This document shows, piece after piece, positions 17,758 to 26,688 of a stretch of DNA of 64,000 bases. The notes beneath the pieces were generated by a model that searched no databases, had not been told where the DNA came from, and saw only the letters and a program-made list of their open reading frames with translations. Every line of letters starts with the position of its first letter. Position 1 is the first letter of the stretch. The DNA is from Gudongella oleilytica. Lineage in GTDB: Bacteria; Bacillota; Clostridia; Tissierellales; Tissierellaceae. The stretch is taken from NCBI RefSeq assembly GCF_004101785.1, contig NZ_CP035130.1, positions 1,240,001 through 1,304,000 on the forward strand, in the 5' to 3' direction. The translations under genes were made by a program, and so were the position numbers.

Positions 17758-19059
17758 TTATTCAATGACCGTATATATATACGGAGCTTTCTCAGGTGCC
17801 ATCGGAGAAATTGTATAGGCTTCGAAGGCCTTCCTTTCAGCCTCCTTAGTGTCTTCTTTGTCAGTGTGAAGGATGCAAAGCACATCTCCCGCCTCTACCT
17901 GGTCTCCAAGCTTCTTCTTTAAGGATATTCCGGCTCCAAAATCTATTGGATCTTCCTTGGTCCTTCTGCCTGCTCCAAGGAGCATAGCGGCAACACCGAT
18001 TTCCTCAGCATCAATGGCATTTACAAAGCCGGATGCTTCAGCCCTTATTTCCAGACTTCTCCTGGCATGGGGCAAAAGCGAGTTGTCTTCAACTACCCTT
18101 GGGTCTCCGCCCTGTATACTTATAAGCTCCTTAAGCTTTTCAACAGCTCTGCCTGAGCTTATGGTGTCCTTTAGAGCGCTGTAAGCCTTATCAAAGGTGT
18201 CATAGGCACCGCCCAGTACGCACATGTGAGCTGCAATCGTAAGTGCTACCTGAGTCTCATCTTCTGCTCCACTACCCGAAAGCACCTTAATGGCCTCTAT
18301 AACCTCGCTGCTGTTACCAACCTCGTGTCCAAGAGGCTGATCCATGTTTGTTATTACGGCAACAGTTCTTCTGCCAAGGCTGTTGCCAATGTCCACCATG
18401 GTTCTTGCCAAGGATTTCGCTTCATCAAGAGATTTCATGAATGCTCCGGACCCAACCTTCACATCCAGCACTATTGCCTCTGCTCCGGATGCTATCTTCT
18501 TACTCATTATCGAGCTTGCTATAAGCGGGATGGAATCTACGGTTGAGGTTACATCCCTCAATGCATATATCTTTTTGTCGGCAGGAGTCAGATTGGCAGA
18601 TTGGCCTACGATCGCCATTTTATAATTGTTGACATTATATATAAATTCCTTTGGCGAAAGCTCTGTTCTGAAGCCCTTTATAGACTCCAGCTTATCTATG
18701 GTACCGCCTGTATGACCCAGACCCCTTCCACTCATTTTCGCTACGGGAATTCCGGCCAGGGCAACCAGTGGGATTACTATAAGGCTTATCTTATCGCCTA
18801 CACCACCAGTTGAGTGCTTGTCGACCTTTATACCCTCGATCTCAGACAGATCCACCTGATCGCCAGATTCTACAAAGCTCATTGTAAGGTTTGATGTTTC
18901 CGCTGGAGTCATCCCTTTAAAATACACAGCCATAAGAAAGGCAGACATCTGATAATCAGGTATCTCGCCCTTTGTATAGCCGTGAATAAGGAAGTAAATC
19001 TCATCCCTGTTAAGCTCCAGGCCATGCTTTTTCTTTTCTATAATATCTACTGCTCTCAT
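17758..19059 (-). CDS. pdp: Pyrimidine-nucleoside phosphorylase
   Basis: Splits uridine, thymidine or deoxyuridine with phosphate in nucleoside salvage. The 433-residue protein has the family signature SGRGLGHTGGT and the phosphate-binding KHSTGGVGDK, both intact, plus the C-terminal PYNP domain. In many Firmicutes this gene follows nudF-xerD-deoB; here deoB and the purine phosphorylase are absent and pdp directly follows the XerD-like gene. Confidence 0.93.
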   Translation of the reverse strand: MRAVDIIEKKKHGLELNRDEIYFLIHGYTKGEIPDYQMSAFLMAVYFKGMTPAETSNLTMSFVESGDQVDLSEIEGIKVDKHSTGGVGDKISLIVIPLVALAGIPVAKMSGRGLGHTGGTIDKLESIKGFRTELSPKEFIYNVNNYKMAIVGQSANLTPADKKIYALRDVTSTVDSIPLIASSIMSKKIASGAEAIVLDVKVGSGAFMKSLDEAKSLARTMVDIGNSLGRRTVAVITNMDQPLGHEVGNSSEVIEAIKVLSGSGAEDETQVALTIAAHMCVLGGAYDTFDKAYSALKDTISSGRAVEKLKELISIQGGDPRVVEDNSLLPHARRSLEIRAEASGFVNAIDAEEIGVAAMLLGAGRRTKEDPIDFGAGISLKKKLGDQVEAGDVLCILHTDKEDTKEAERKAFEAYTISPMAPEKAPYIYTVIE

Positions 19060-19095
19060 ATTTGCCTCCTTGTTTTAGTCAAGCTCAATTATCCG

Positions 19096-19914
19096 TCAGT
19101 CCTTTGATCCATCAGCAATTTCAGATAAGATGTGGATGGAGGATGGGTCCGAATGACCAAGGAGCTGTCCTACTCTTTCAGGCTCCTCTCCACGGCTCAA
19201 CATATGTACCGCAAATGAGTTTCTAATGCTCTGTGGAGTAGTTTCACTCCCATAGCTCTTTATGATCTTCCAGAGGCCCTGTCTTGACAATCTGCTTCCG
19301 CTCCTGTTTGTAAACAGCGGCTCTTCCGGTCTGCTGTCCGGTCTGTACTTCAAAATATAAGAATCAATGCTGTCTCTTGGTTCAGAATCCATAGGTACGA
19401 GCCTGCCCATTATGGAGATAGTCTTACCCTTCAGGTCAATATCGCCTATGGACAGTGATATGATTTCAGATACCCTGAGCCCTGTTCCATACATAAGCTG
19501 GATTATCGCCCTGTCTCGTGCACCCTTTTCATTTTCTCCAGTTGGCAGTTCCAGAAGACTTCCAATCTGGTTTTCTGTAAGAACAGCAGGCTTTCTCCGC
19601 TCTTTTCTGGGTGGCTTAAGATTTCTCGTAGGGTCTGTCTTTACGATCCCTTCATCCCTTAAGTACTGAAACAGGCACCTTATGCTTGACAGGTGTCGTG
19701 ATATGGTTGAAGGATTTTTCCCTGACCTCTGAAGATTGAGCATGTACCTGATGATGATGGTGCTGCTTACATCATCGGGCTCATTCAGCTTCAGGTCATT
19801 AAGATACTCCTGAAATCCTTTGATATCTCCAATGTATGCTTCTGCCGAGCTCTTCACAAGGCTCTTCTCATCCGTTATATAATTCGAAAATCCTCTGATC
19901 CATTTATCAAACAT
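19096..19914 (-). CDS. XerD-like tyrosine-recombinase homologue lacking the catalytic tyrosine
   Basis: A 272-residue homologue of XerD, with the SAM-like N-terminal core-binding domain (about 1-85) and the catalytic domain (about 105-265). Numbering from ATG 19914 (GGAG upstream): catalytic Arg147 in GTGLRVSE, Arg231 and His254 in LGHSD are kept. The beta-hairpin lysine is missing, the first His of HxxR is Gln228, and the tyrosine nucleophile position is Leu263 (IHILSE where active enzymes have an IYTH-type motif). It therefore should not cut DNA. It occupies the usual xerD site between the nudix gene and pdp, so it probably descends from xerD; a working XerC/D or XerS/H must be elsewhere. 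Intact frame argues for a retained, perhaps DNA-binding, role. Confidence 0.85.
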   Translation of the reverse strand: MFDKWIRGFSNYITDEKSLVKSSAEAYIGDIKGFQEYLNDLKLNEPDDVSSTIIIRYMLNLQRSGKNPSTISRHLSSIRCLFQYLRDEGIVKTDPTRNLKPPRKERRKPAVLTENQIGSLLELPTGENEKGARDRAIIQLMYGTGLRVSEIISLSIGDIDLKGKTISIMGRLVPMDSEPRDSIDSYILKYRPDSRPEEPLFTNRSGSRLSRQGLWKIIKSYGSETTPQSIRNSFAVHMLSRGEEPERVGQLLGHSDPSSIHILSEIADGSKD

Positions 19915-19929
19915 AGCCAGCTCCAAAAT

Positions 19930-20478
19930 TTATTTTTCAGCTCTGTTCTTAACGATCTGTGCAGCGGTCTGTATGCCTATAATGGTCTTGCTGTCCATTA
20001 TCTCACCCCTGCTTATCATCCTGTTGAGTTCCTCAAGACTATAGCTTTCAATGTCAATAAATTCTCCAGCCTCCAGCTCCTGTTCACCAGGAGTAAGTTC
20101 TTCTCCAAGGAAAAGATATATCTTCTCTGTACTGAATCCCGGAGAAGTGTAGAACTCCAGAAGGTACTCAAGCCTGGCTGCAGAATATCCGGTTTCCTCC
20201 TTAAGCTCCCTAAGTGCGGTCTCCCTCGGCTCCTCATTGACCTCAAGTTTACCTGCCGGCAGTTCAAGAAGCACTTGGCCTGTCGCCTTCCTGTATTGCT
20301 TTACAAGCAAAACCTTTCCACTTTCATCAAAGGCAACAACTCCTACTCCGCCAGGATGTTCAACTATTTCTCTCTTGGAGTACTTTTTATCAGGCAGCTC
20401 GACCGTGTCTATTCTAAGGTTCACTATTTTGCCCTCATATATCCTGTCGCACTTCATGGTTTTTTCTTCGTAAGTCAT
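19930..20478 (-). CDS. nudF: ADP-ribose pyrophosphatase, Nudix family
   Basis: Hydrolyses ADP-ribose to AMP and ribose 5-phosphate. The Nudix box is complete (from GKLEVNEE to RELKEETGY) and the upstream LLELPAG is typical of the NudF subgroup. 182 residues from ATG 20478, with GGGAGGG upstream. The position before xerD matches the Bacillus order. Confidence 0.9.
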   Translation of the reverse strand: MTYEEKTMKCDRIYEGKIVNLRIDTVELPDKKYSKREIVEHPGGVGVVAFDESGKVLLVKQYRKATGQVLLELPAGKLEVNEEPRETALRELKEETGYSAARLEYLLEFYTSPGFSTEKIYLFLGEELTPGEQELEAGEFIDIESYSLEELNRMISRGEIMDSKTIIGIQTAAQIVKNRAEK

Positions 20479-20529
20479 TTTGACCCTCCCAACCATTGAT
20501 TATCTTTATATTATACCACATAAAGGCTT

Positions 20530-22209
20530 TTATTTAACCTTATTTGACAGCTCCAGCATCTCTCTTGCATGCTTCAGGGTCGTTTCGGTGGTACTCGCTC
20601 CACTTATAAGCCTTGCTAACTCCTCGATCCGTTCCTCTCTGGACAGCTTCCTCACAAGGGTTATAACGTCTTTGTCCCTCGAATCCTTGCTTATGGCAAA
20701 ATGCGTATCCGCGAGAGCTGCAATTTGAGGCAGGTGGGATACGGATATTACCTGGTGGTTCACTGCTATCCTTTTGATCTTTTCCCCCACGACCTGTGCG
20801 GTCCTTCCGCTTATCCCAGTGTCTATTTCATCAAAAATAAGTACCGGAATGCCATCCCCGTCGGCAATTATTCCCTTAAAGGCAAGCATTATACGGGACA
20901 TTTCTCCACCTGATACTATCCTTGAGAGAGGCTTCAAGTCCTCGCCCGGATTAGTGGATATAAGGAACTCTACCTCATCGATCCCGTATTTCCCTACCTC
21001 ATTCTTTCGGGTGAACGAGGTCTTGAAAAGGACATTCTCCATACTAAGAGACTGGAGCTCAGATTCCATGCTGCGATCAAGTCTCTCAGCAGCCTCCCTC
21101 CTGAGAATACTAAGTCTCTCAGCCTTTTTAAGCCTTTCAGCCTGGAGAGCATTGATCCTCTGGTCAAGCTGGGACAGCTCTTTGTCGAGGTTAAGAAGCT
21201 TTTCTCTTCTGTCCTCTGTCTTGTACTTAAACTGCATTATCAGTTCAACGGAATTTCCATACTTCTTCTTAAGAGAGTTCACCTTATCCAGTCTCTCCCT
21301 CAAAGAGAAAAGCTTCTCCTCGTCAATCTCCTGCGACTCGCAATAATGGGATAGCTCCCTGCCAATATCCTCAAGTTCATACCTCAGAGAATCTAATTTA
21401 TTGCTATATTGTAATAATTTTTCATCATATTTCTTAATATCCTTTAATGAAGCAATTGCTCTGTCTAAAAGAGCCAGTGCTCCTTCCTGTCCATACTCTC
21501 TGCTACTAATGGCATCCCCTGCCAAAGAAGCTCCTGCTATAATATCCTTTAGGTTGAAAAGCCTTTTGAATTCCAGTTCAAGCTTCTCGTCATCCTCTGG
21601 AGTGAGGTTTGCTTCAGCGATTTCATTTATCTGAAACTCGAGAAGATCCAGTTCCCTCTCCCTTTCCTGAGATGAAATTACCAGCTCTTCGCGCTTTCCT
21701 GCAAGCTCCCTGTAAATCTCATGATCCCTGGCAAGCTCTGCAATGATACTTCTTCCCTCGGCGTCTAAAAGCATATCCAGTATCCTGATGTGGTTTGATA
21801 CATCCAGCAAAGACTGATGCTCATGCTGGCCGAATACATCCACCAGCCCCTTGGTAAAAGAGGAAAGAGTTGACAATGTAACAGGTCTTCCGTTTATTCT
21901 GGACACACTTGGATATTTCTCGGAAAGCTCCCTTGTCAGTATCAGCCAGTCCTCAGCCTCGAATCCCTGTGAAGAGAGCGCTTCCCTGAATTTGTCGTTC
22001 AATGCGAACATTGCCTCCACGACCGCCTTATCACAGCCGCTTCGAATCATTTCACGGCTTCCTCTGCCTCCCAGTACCAGCTCCAACGCCTCGATAATAA
22101 TAGATTTACCTGAGCCAGTCTCTCCTGTGAGGAGATTAAAGCCCTCCTCAAATTCAATCGTCAGATCTTCAATTATGGCAAAATTACTGATGTGGAGCTC
22201 CTTTAGCAT
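20530..22209 (-). CDS. recN: DNA repair protein RecN
   Basis: SMC-like ATPase that acts early in double-strand-break repair. Walker A GETGSGKS near residue 35, the ABC signature SGGEMSRIM and Walker B LIFDEIDTGISG near residue 460 flank a long antiparallel coiled coil. 559 residues, normal. It directly follows tlyA with 12 bp between; the argR gene that usually lies between them in Firmicutes is absent. Confidence 0.95.
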   Translation of the reverse strand: MLKELHISNFAIIEDLTIEFEEGFNLLTGETGSGKSIIIEALELVLGGRGSREMIRSGCDKAVVEAMFALNDKFREALSSQGFEAEDWLILTRELSEKYPSVSRINGRPVTLSTLSSFTKGLVDVFGQHEHQSLLDVSNHIRILDMLLDAEGRSIIAELARDHEIYRELAGKREELVISSQERERELDLLEFQINEIAEANLTPEDDEKLELEFKRLFNLKDIIAGASLAGDAISSREYGQEGALALLDRAIASLKDIKKYDEKLLQYSNKLDSLRYELEDIGRELSHYCESQEIDEEKLFSLRERLDKVNSLKKKYGNSVELIMQFKYKTEDRREKLLNLDKELSQLDQRINALQAERLKKAERLSILRREAAERLDRSMESELQSLSMENVLFKTSFTRKNEVGKYGIDEVEFLISTNPGEDLKPLSRIVSGGEMSRIMLAFKGIIADGDGIPVLIFDEIDTGISGRTAQVVGEKIKRIAVNHQVISVSHLPQIAALADTHFAISKDSRDKDVITLVRKLSREERIEELARLISGASTTETTLKHAREMLELSNKVK

Positions 22210-22221
22210 GGCTTCCCTCCG

Positions 22222-23019
22222 TTATCCTAAATTATCGTGGGCCTCATCCAGTACCTTTTCAATAATTTCTTCAGATATTACTCGCTTGGCCTTAGAGAGG
22301 CAAAGTAAAAACTCAATGTTACCAGTAGTTCCGGTTATAGGTGAAAACGTAAGTCCTTCAGGGTACAGACCGCACTGCTCTCCATGAAGGATGACGGCCT
22401 TGATTACCTCCTTGTGGGTAGATCTGTCCCTGACTATGCCCTTCTTCCCGACCTTATCCCTTCCTGCTTCAAACTGGGGCTTAACAAGAGCAACTACCCT
22501 TCCATCCTCCTTAAGAAATGACGAGGCGACAGGAAGGATATGCTTCAGACTAATAAAGCTGACATCGATGGATACAAAGTCAAGTCTATCCTCTATGGAA
22601 TCCTCCTCCATATAGCGGATATTGGTCCTTTCCATGACAAGCACCCGAGGATCGTTTCTGAGTCTCCAGTCAAGCTGACCATAGCCAACGTCGACTGCAT
22701 ATACCTTCGATGCGCCGGATCGCAGCATGCAGTCAGTAAATCCCCCGGTTGAAGCGCCCATATCCATGCAGACGTTCCCCTGAAGGTCAATACCGAACTC
22801 GGCCATTGCCTTCTCAAGCTTCAAGCCTCCCCTGCTCACATACTGGAGAGGATTGGTCCTTATATGTATTTCAACGGTCTCATCCAGATATTCCCCCGGC
22901 TTATCGACCCGTTTTTCTCCAACATATACCGAACCCTCCATGATCACTCTCTTGCCCTTTTCCCTTGACTCGACCAGGCCTTTCTCATGCAGGATAATGT
23001 CAGCTCTCTTCTTAACCAT
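22222..23019 (-). CDS. tlyA: TlyA-family rRNA (cytidine-2'-O)-methyltransferase / hemolysin A
   Basis: Predicted 2'-O-methyltransferase of 16S and 23S rRNA cytidines. An N-terminal S4 RNA-binding domain (KRADIILHEKGL) precedes an FtsJ-like domain with the SAM motif DMGASTGGFTDC and the catalytic-lysine segment LVKPQFEAG. 265 residues. It starts 2 bp downstream of the OapA stop and belongs to the nusB-to-recN transcript. Confidence 0.92.
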   Translation of the reverse strand: MVKKRADIILHEKGLVESREKGKRVIMEGSVYVGEKRVDKPGEYLDETVEIHIRTNPLQYVSRGGLKLEKAMAEFGIDLQGNVCMDMGASTGGFTDCMLRSGASKVYAVDVGYGQLDWRLRNDPRVLVMERTNIRYMEEDSIEDRLDFVSIDVSFISLKHILPVASSFLKEDGRVVALVKPQFEAGRDKVGKKGIVRDRSTHKEVIKAVILHGEQCGLYPEGLTFSPITGTTGNIEFLLCLSKAKRVISEEIIEKVLDEAHDNLG

Positions 23020-23021
23020 GA

Positions 23022-23645
23022 TCAGTTCTCCTTGTCCTTCCTGACCTTCTCGCGAACAGGCTTCTTTTTTGGAGGCATAAACTCAAGGCCCGTCAGTCTT
23101 TCAAAAAAGCCTATTACCCTTGATACGCTGTAAATTATCTCCTCATAGTGATAGGCGGCAATCGACTTGCCAACTCCCTTTCCCCCTACAGTAAGAGAAG
23201 CCGTAACTGCTGTAAGAAGTATGGTAAGAAGTGTGCCGTCTACAAACCCAAGCCTTGTCATAAGCTTATAGATTATGCTGGTCGCAACAGCTCCCGAGAT
23301 AATTCCGCTTATGTCTCCAATGACATCGTTGCAGAAATTGCTTACCTGGCTTGCATTGCGGACAAGCTTAATGGCTGTCCTCGCCTCTCCGATCTTATTT
23401 GAGGCCATAGCGTGAAACGGTTTTTCATCAGCAGTTGTCACTGAGATCCCAATTATATCAAACAATATTCCAATGAATATGAAAAACAACAAAATCAAGA
23501 AACCAAGTATAACATCCAGGTTTTGAACCAGGCTTTCTGCAAAAATAGATAAGCCAACGGAGATAATAAAGGTCCACAGGGTGATAAAAAACACCCATTT
23601 CATATTATACTTCCGATAAAACCCTACGTCATCCTTCTTTGCCAT
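23022..23645 (-). CDS. oapA: OapA, membrane partner of OLE RNA
   Basis: A 207-residue polytopic membrane protein. Hydrophobic segments lie at about 17-40, 44-72, 112-130 and 137-155, with a charged central segment (DEKPFHAMASNKIGEARTAI, then KLVRNASQ) and a strongly basic C-terminal tail. Location is diagnostic: it is directly downstream of the ~618-nt OLE RNA gene, in the isoprenoid/xse/tlyA neighbourhood. OapA homologues bind OLE RNA and bring it to the membrane in Bacillus halodurans. ATG 23645 has GGAGG upstream; the 10 extra residues to 23675 are not needed. Assignment rests on context, size and topology rather than an alignment. Confidence 0.82.
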   Translation of the reverse strand: MAKKDDVGFYRKYNMKWVFFITLWTFIISVGLSIFAESLVQNLDVILGFLILLFFIFIGILFDIIGISVTTADEKPFHAMASNKIGEARTAIKLVRNASQVSNFCNDVIGDISGIISGAVATSIIYKLMTRLGFVDGTLLTILLTAVTASLTVGGKGVGKSIAAYHYEEIIYSVSRVIGFFERLTGLEFMPPKKKPVREKVRKDKEN

Positions 23646-23710
23646 TTCTTTCCTCCATAACAGCGTCAACCTCATTGAATTGATTTATATGTATATTATC
23701 CAATTATATG

Positions 23711-23736
23711 AAAAAGCTGATAGCGAAGCTATCAGC
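23711..23736 (-). terminator. Intrinsic terminator at the 3' end of OLE RNA
   Basis: A perfect 9-bp stem (23716-23724 with 23728-23736), 3-nt loop, followed on the minus strand by TTTTT. It defines the RNA 3' end and lies 66 bp before oapA, so oapA expression needs readthrough or an extra start. Confidence 0.88.
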
Positions 23737-24328
23737 CTAACCTAGTGGTAGTAACCAGAGTAAATCTTACGGCTTCAGGTCCAGTAGGATTTCCCAAGAA
23801 GGAACTGCCCGTCGCCGGTGCAGCGGTTTCCCTTTATTCCTCCATCTGTCCTGTTGCCAAAGACAGAACTGGATTGCCACTTAGTCCGCACTGTAATCCT
23901 CTTGTTACCTCATAGCTTGAACAGTCTAGGAGTTTTCCTCAACAGCCAGTCTATTCCCTAGCCTCTTTTGCAGATTAGGTTTCGATAACAGAATCTGATC
24001 AGAACTGGGCCCCGTCTGGTCAAATTGAACTTATCATCCGCACTACTCCACTCAAGGCAGGCTACTCTGCACATTTTATTAGATATTTAGTGTCTTGCAG
24101 GTTTATCACGATATAATACTATTTATCACTATATCATGTCTCCACGAAGGCAGGGTCCACGCCCGCATGCCATTGCAGATCGCCCCATCCTTCTTACTCC
24201 TTATGAAAGCCCACGACTGGGCGTCGCAAGCCAAGCATAAAGAACTTCATCGATATGCCCTTTGACGGATTTTTAGCCCCGCCTTCAAGAATAGCTGTGC
24301 TGACTAGAATACTGTACCACTTATTGCT
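23711..24328 (-). ncRNA. ole: OLE RNA (ornate, large, extremophilic RNA)
   Basis: A noncoding gene of about 618 nt between ispA and oapA. Evidence: no open frame on either strand; a promoter (TTGCAA-17-TATAAT) just upstream and a strong terminator at the end give a transcript of the known OLE length (about 610 nt); many local hairpins, for example GCCCA-GTCG-TGGGC (24209-24222) and a CTGTC/GACAG stem near 23852; and the hallmark gene order xseA-xseB-ispA-OLE-oapA-tlyA-recN. Base composition is richer in G+C than nearby intergenic DNA. OLE forms a membrane ribonucleoprotein with OapA and is linked to growth under alcohol, cold, magnesium and energy stress. I could not align it to the Rfam model, so identity rests on length, structure potential and synteny. 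Confidence 0.87.
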
Positions 24329-24334
24329 AAGCCG

Positions 24335-24363
24335 ATTATATCACAATTTCCTCCATTTTGCAA
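24335..24363 (-). promoter_or_regulatory. Promoter of OLE RNA
   Basis: TTGCAA (24358-24363), exactly 17 bp, then a consensus TATAAT (24335-24340). The predicted start is near 24328. The -35 box lies just beyond the ispA stop at 24368, so OLE can be made independently of the upstream operon. Confidence 0.8.
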
Positions 24364-24367
24364 TGGA

Positions 24368-25222
24368 TCATACCTGTCTGCCGGCGAGCTCAAGAGTCAG
24401 ATCCCGGAAAAATGATGTGTCAACTTCATCGAGAGAGTCCAGTATTGAAACAGCTCTATTGCTAAGCTCCAACACCTTCTTCTCCGCCTCTTCCCTTGAA
24501 TGGAAGGATAAATAGGTACACTTTTCAATACTCTCGTCCTTCTCGTCGTCAAGAAGGTCGTCCTGTATTTGATATGCAAGCCCAAGCCTCAATCCAAAGT
24601 CCCTCAGCTTTTCAATATGCTCTGAATCGGCACCTCCAAGGATCGCTCCTGAAATTATGCTTGCCTGTATCAGGGCAGCAGTTTTACTCTTGTACATAAA
24701 CAAAAGGCTTTCCTCATCCATGGATTCCAACTCAGATCTTAGGTCAATAGCCTGTCCTCCAATCATTCCCTTACAGCCGGAGGCTCTTGCTATTTCCTGC
24801 ATAGCCTTAATGGATTCCATATCACAGCTTTCCTTTGCAGCAGACAGCATAGTCTCAAATGCAAGGTTCAAAAGACCATCTCCTGCAAGTATTGCCATTG
24901 CTTCGCCAAAGACCTTGTGGCTTGTAAGCTTCCCTCTTCGGTAGTCGTCATTATCCATTGCAGGAAGATCGTCATGTATCAGCGAATAAGTGTGGATCAT
25001 CTCAATAGCTATGGCATAGGGCAGCGCTTTGTATATATAATCGTGATACATCTCATAAGCCTTTATCGTCATAAGTGGCCTTAGCCTCTTTCCGCCTGTA
25101 AAAAGGCTGTACTCCATAGCCTGAGAAATCTCGAGCTCATAGGGGGTCCTCGACTTTATAGCATTCATAAGGCCCTCATCAATTAGCCTAAGATACTCAT
25201 TCCTGTTATCAGTAGCTCTCAT
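24368..25222 (-). CDS. ispA: Polyprenyl (farnesyl) diphosphate synthase
   Basis: Condenses IPP with DMAPP/GPP to farnesyl diphosphate. Both aspartate-rich motifs are intact: LIHDDLPAMDND (first) and QIQDDLLDDEKD (second). 284 residues from ATG 25222, preceded by GGAGGG; this start overlaps the xseB end by 14 bp. The short spacing and lengths match bacterial FPP synthases. Downstream is OLE RNA. Confidence 0.94.
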   Translation of the reverse strand: MRATDNRNEYLRLIDEGLMNAIKSRTPYELEISQAMEYSLFTGGKRLRPLMTIKAYEMYHDYIYKALPYAIAIEMIHTYSLIHDDLPAMDNDDYRRGKLTSHKVFGEAMAILAGDGLLNLAFETMLSAAKESCDMESIKAMQEIARASGCKGMIGGQAIDLRSELESMDEESLLFMYKSKTAALIQASIISGAILGGADSEHIEKLRDFGLRLGLAYQIQDDLLDDEKDESIEKCTYLSFHSREEAEKKVLELSNRAVSILDSLDEVDTSFFRDLTLELAGRQV

Positions 25223-25463
25223 CGATACCCTCCTGACCTTGCCCTGGAAAATCTTCCTCCTGAAGACTTCCGTCTCTTTCAAGCACCTGCTTTACTTCTC
25301 CCTCAGCCTTCGTCAACAATCCCCTTAAATGCTCGTATATATCCATAGCCTCCTTGAACTTTTCCACTGATTCCTGAAGCTTCAACTCTCCACCCTCAAG
25401 CTCCTGAAGAAGCTCCTGGATCCTTTCATAGCCTTCTTCGTAGTTCATATCCTTAATTTTCAT
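25209..25463 (-). CDS. xseB: Exodeoxyribonuclease VII small subunit
   Basis: 84-residue small subunit of ExoVII, coiled-coil protein with the YEEGYERIQELLQELEGGE-type N-terminus (cut here) that assembles along the large subunit. ATG 25463 with GAGGAGG upstream overlaps the last codons of xseA. Needed for processive single-strand DNA degradation. Confidence 0.92.
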   Translation of the reverse strand: MKIKDMNYEEGYERIQELLQELEGGELKLQESVEKFKEAMDIYEHLRGLLTKAEGEVKQVLERDGSLQEEDFPGQGQEGIDESY

Positions 25464-26688
25464 CCTTAGCCTCCTCGAAAACCTCTTCAACCCTTGCCTT
25501 TAGGCTGCCATCCTTAAGTCTTACTGAGATCACATCCTTTGGTCTTATCCCTTCGATGCTTCTTATTATCCTTCCATCAGGATCAGTCACTATTCCATAG
25601 CCCTTTTCAAGTGGAAGCCCCGGATCGGAAAGCTTAAGTCTGGCATCATACCCGGCAAGCCTTTCCCTGTAGCCTGAAAAGCTTCGAAACATTGAATGCT
25701 CCAGTTGTCTGAATATGCCATCAAGCTCCATTTGCTTATCTGAAAGGGACCTGTAGGGACTTGAGTAGGATAACCTCTTCATTAGTCCATCCAGCTTATC
25801 ATCCTCCCTGGAGATTTTTCTCCCCATTTCTCCAAGGACCGAGCTCCCAATCGAGCTTACTTCATCCAAAAGGGTCTTTCTATCAGGTACTGACAGCTCT
25901 GCTGCAGCAGAGGGAGTAGCAGCTCGGACATCAGCGACAAAGTCGGCTATTGTAAAGTCCGTCTCATGACCGACAGCTGAAATCACCGGTGTGTCCAAAT
26001 CTACTATGCATCTTGCAAGAGCCTCGTCGTTAAATGCACCAAGCTCTTCGAAGGATCCTCCACCCCTTCCTACGATTATCACGTCTATATCTTCCCTTGC
26101 ATCAAGGTACTTAAGCGCTTTTATTATATCCTTGGGAGCCCCGTCTCCCTGAACCAAAGCTGGATAAAGCAGCATATTTACAGCTGGGTAACGTCTCTTG
26201 AGTATACTAGTAATATCTCTAATTGCAGCACCCGTTGAGGATGTGACTACACCGATTTTCTTAGGTATCCTCGGTAAGGGTACCTTCCTCTCCTGGTCGA
26301 ACAGGCCTTCCTCAGCAAGCTTCTTTTTCAGTTCCTCAAAAGCCCGGTACAGATCTCCAAGGCCTTGTTTTCCCATCTTTCTGGCATATACCTGATAGCT
26401 TCCATCCTTCTCATAAACGGATACCTGCCCCGATATCACGACTCTCATGCCATCCTTCGGTTTGAAATCTATAGCCTCGTTATCGTTCTTGAACATAACG
26501 CACTTTATCCTGCTCTTGTCGTCCTTCAGGCTAAAATACATATGTCCGCTGTAATGGTGGGTGAAGTTGGAAATTTCACCCTCTATCTGCAGATATGTAA
26601 GCAATATATCTCCTGCAAACAGCTTCTTGATATAGCCGTTTACCTCGCTGACCATCAATGGCCTCATACGATCATTCCCTTCCTTCAT
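25453..26688 (-). CDS. xseA: Exodeoxyribonuclease VII large subunit
   Basis: Catalytic subunit of ExoVII, 411 residues, with the N-terminal OB fold (IEGEISNFTHHYSGHMYFSLKD region) and the catalytic GRGGGSFEEL and SAVGHETDFT motifs. Start at ATG 26688 with AAGGAG upstream overlaps the preceding TsaD-like gene by 17 bp; an alternative ATG is at 26667. Confidence 0.93.
   Translation of the reverse strand: MKEGNDRMRPLMVSEVNGYIKKLFAGDILLTYLQIEGEISNFTHHYSGHMYFSLKDDKSRIKCVMFKNDNEAIDFKPKDGMRVVISGQVSVYEKDGSYQVYARKMGKQGLGDLYRAFEELKKKLAEEGLFDQERKVPLPRIPKKIGVVTSSTGAAIRDITSILKRRYPAVNMLLYPALVQGDGAPKDIIKALKYLDAREDIDVIIVGRGGGSFEELGAFNDEALARCIVDLDTPVISAVGHETDFTIADFVADVRAATPSAAAELSVPDRKTLLDEVSSIGSSVLGEMGRKISREDDKLDGLMKRLSYSSPYRSLSDKQMELDGIFRQLEHSMFRSFSGYRERLAGYDARLKLSDPGLPLEKGYGIVTDPDGRIIRSIEGIRPKDVISVRLKDGSLKARVEEVFEEAKDEN

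Noticed and set aside
20774-21346. 190-residue plus-strand frame inside recN
   Set aside because: Shadow of the coiled-coil region; Ser/Leu-rich as expected for the complement of Glu/Lys/Arg codons.
23700-24367. tmRNA, RNase P or 6S RNA instead of OLE
   Set aside because: No tRNA-like acceptor end or RNase P core motifs, and the length and neighbourhood fit OLE far better.
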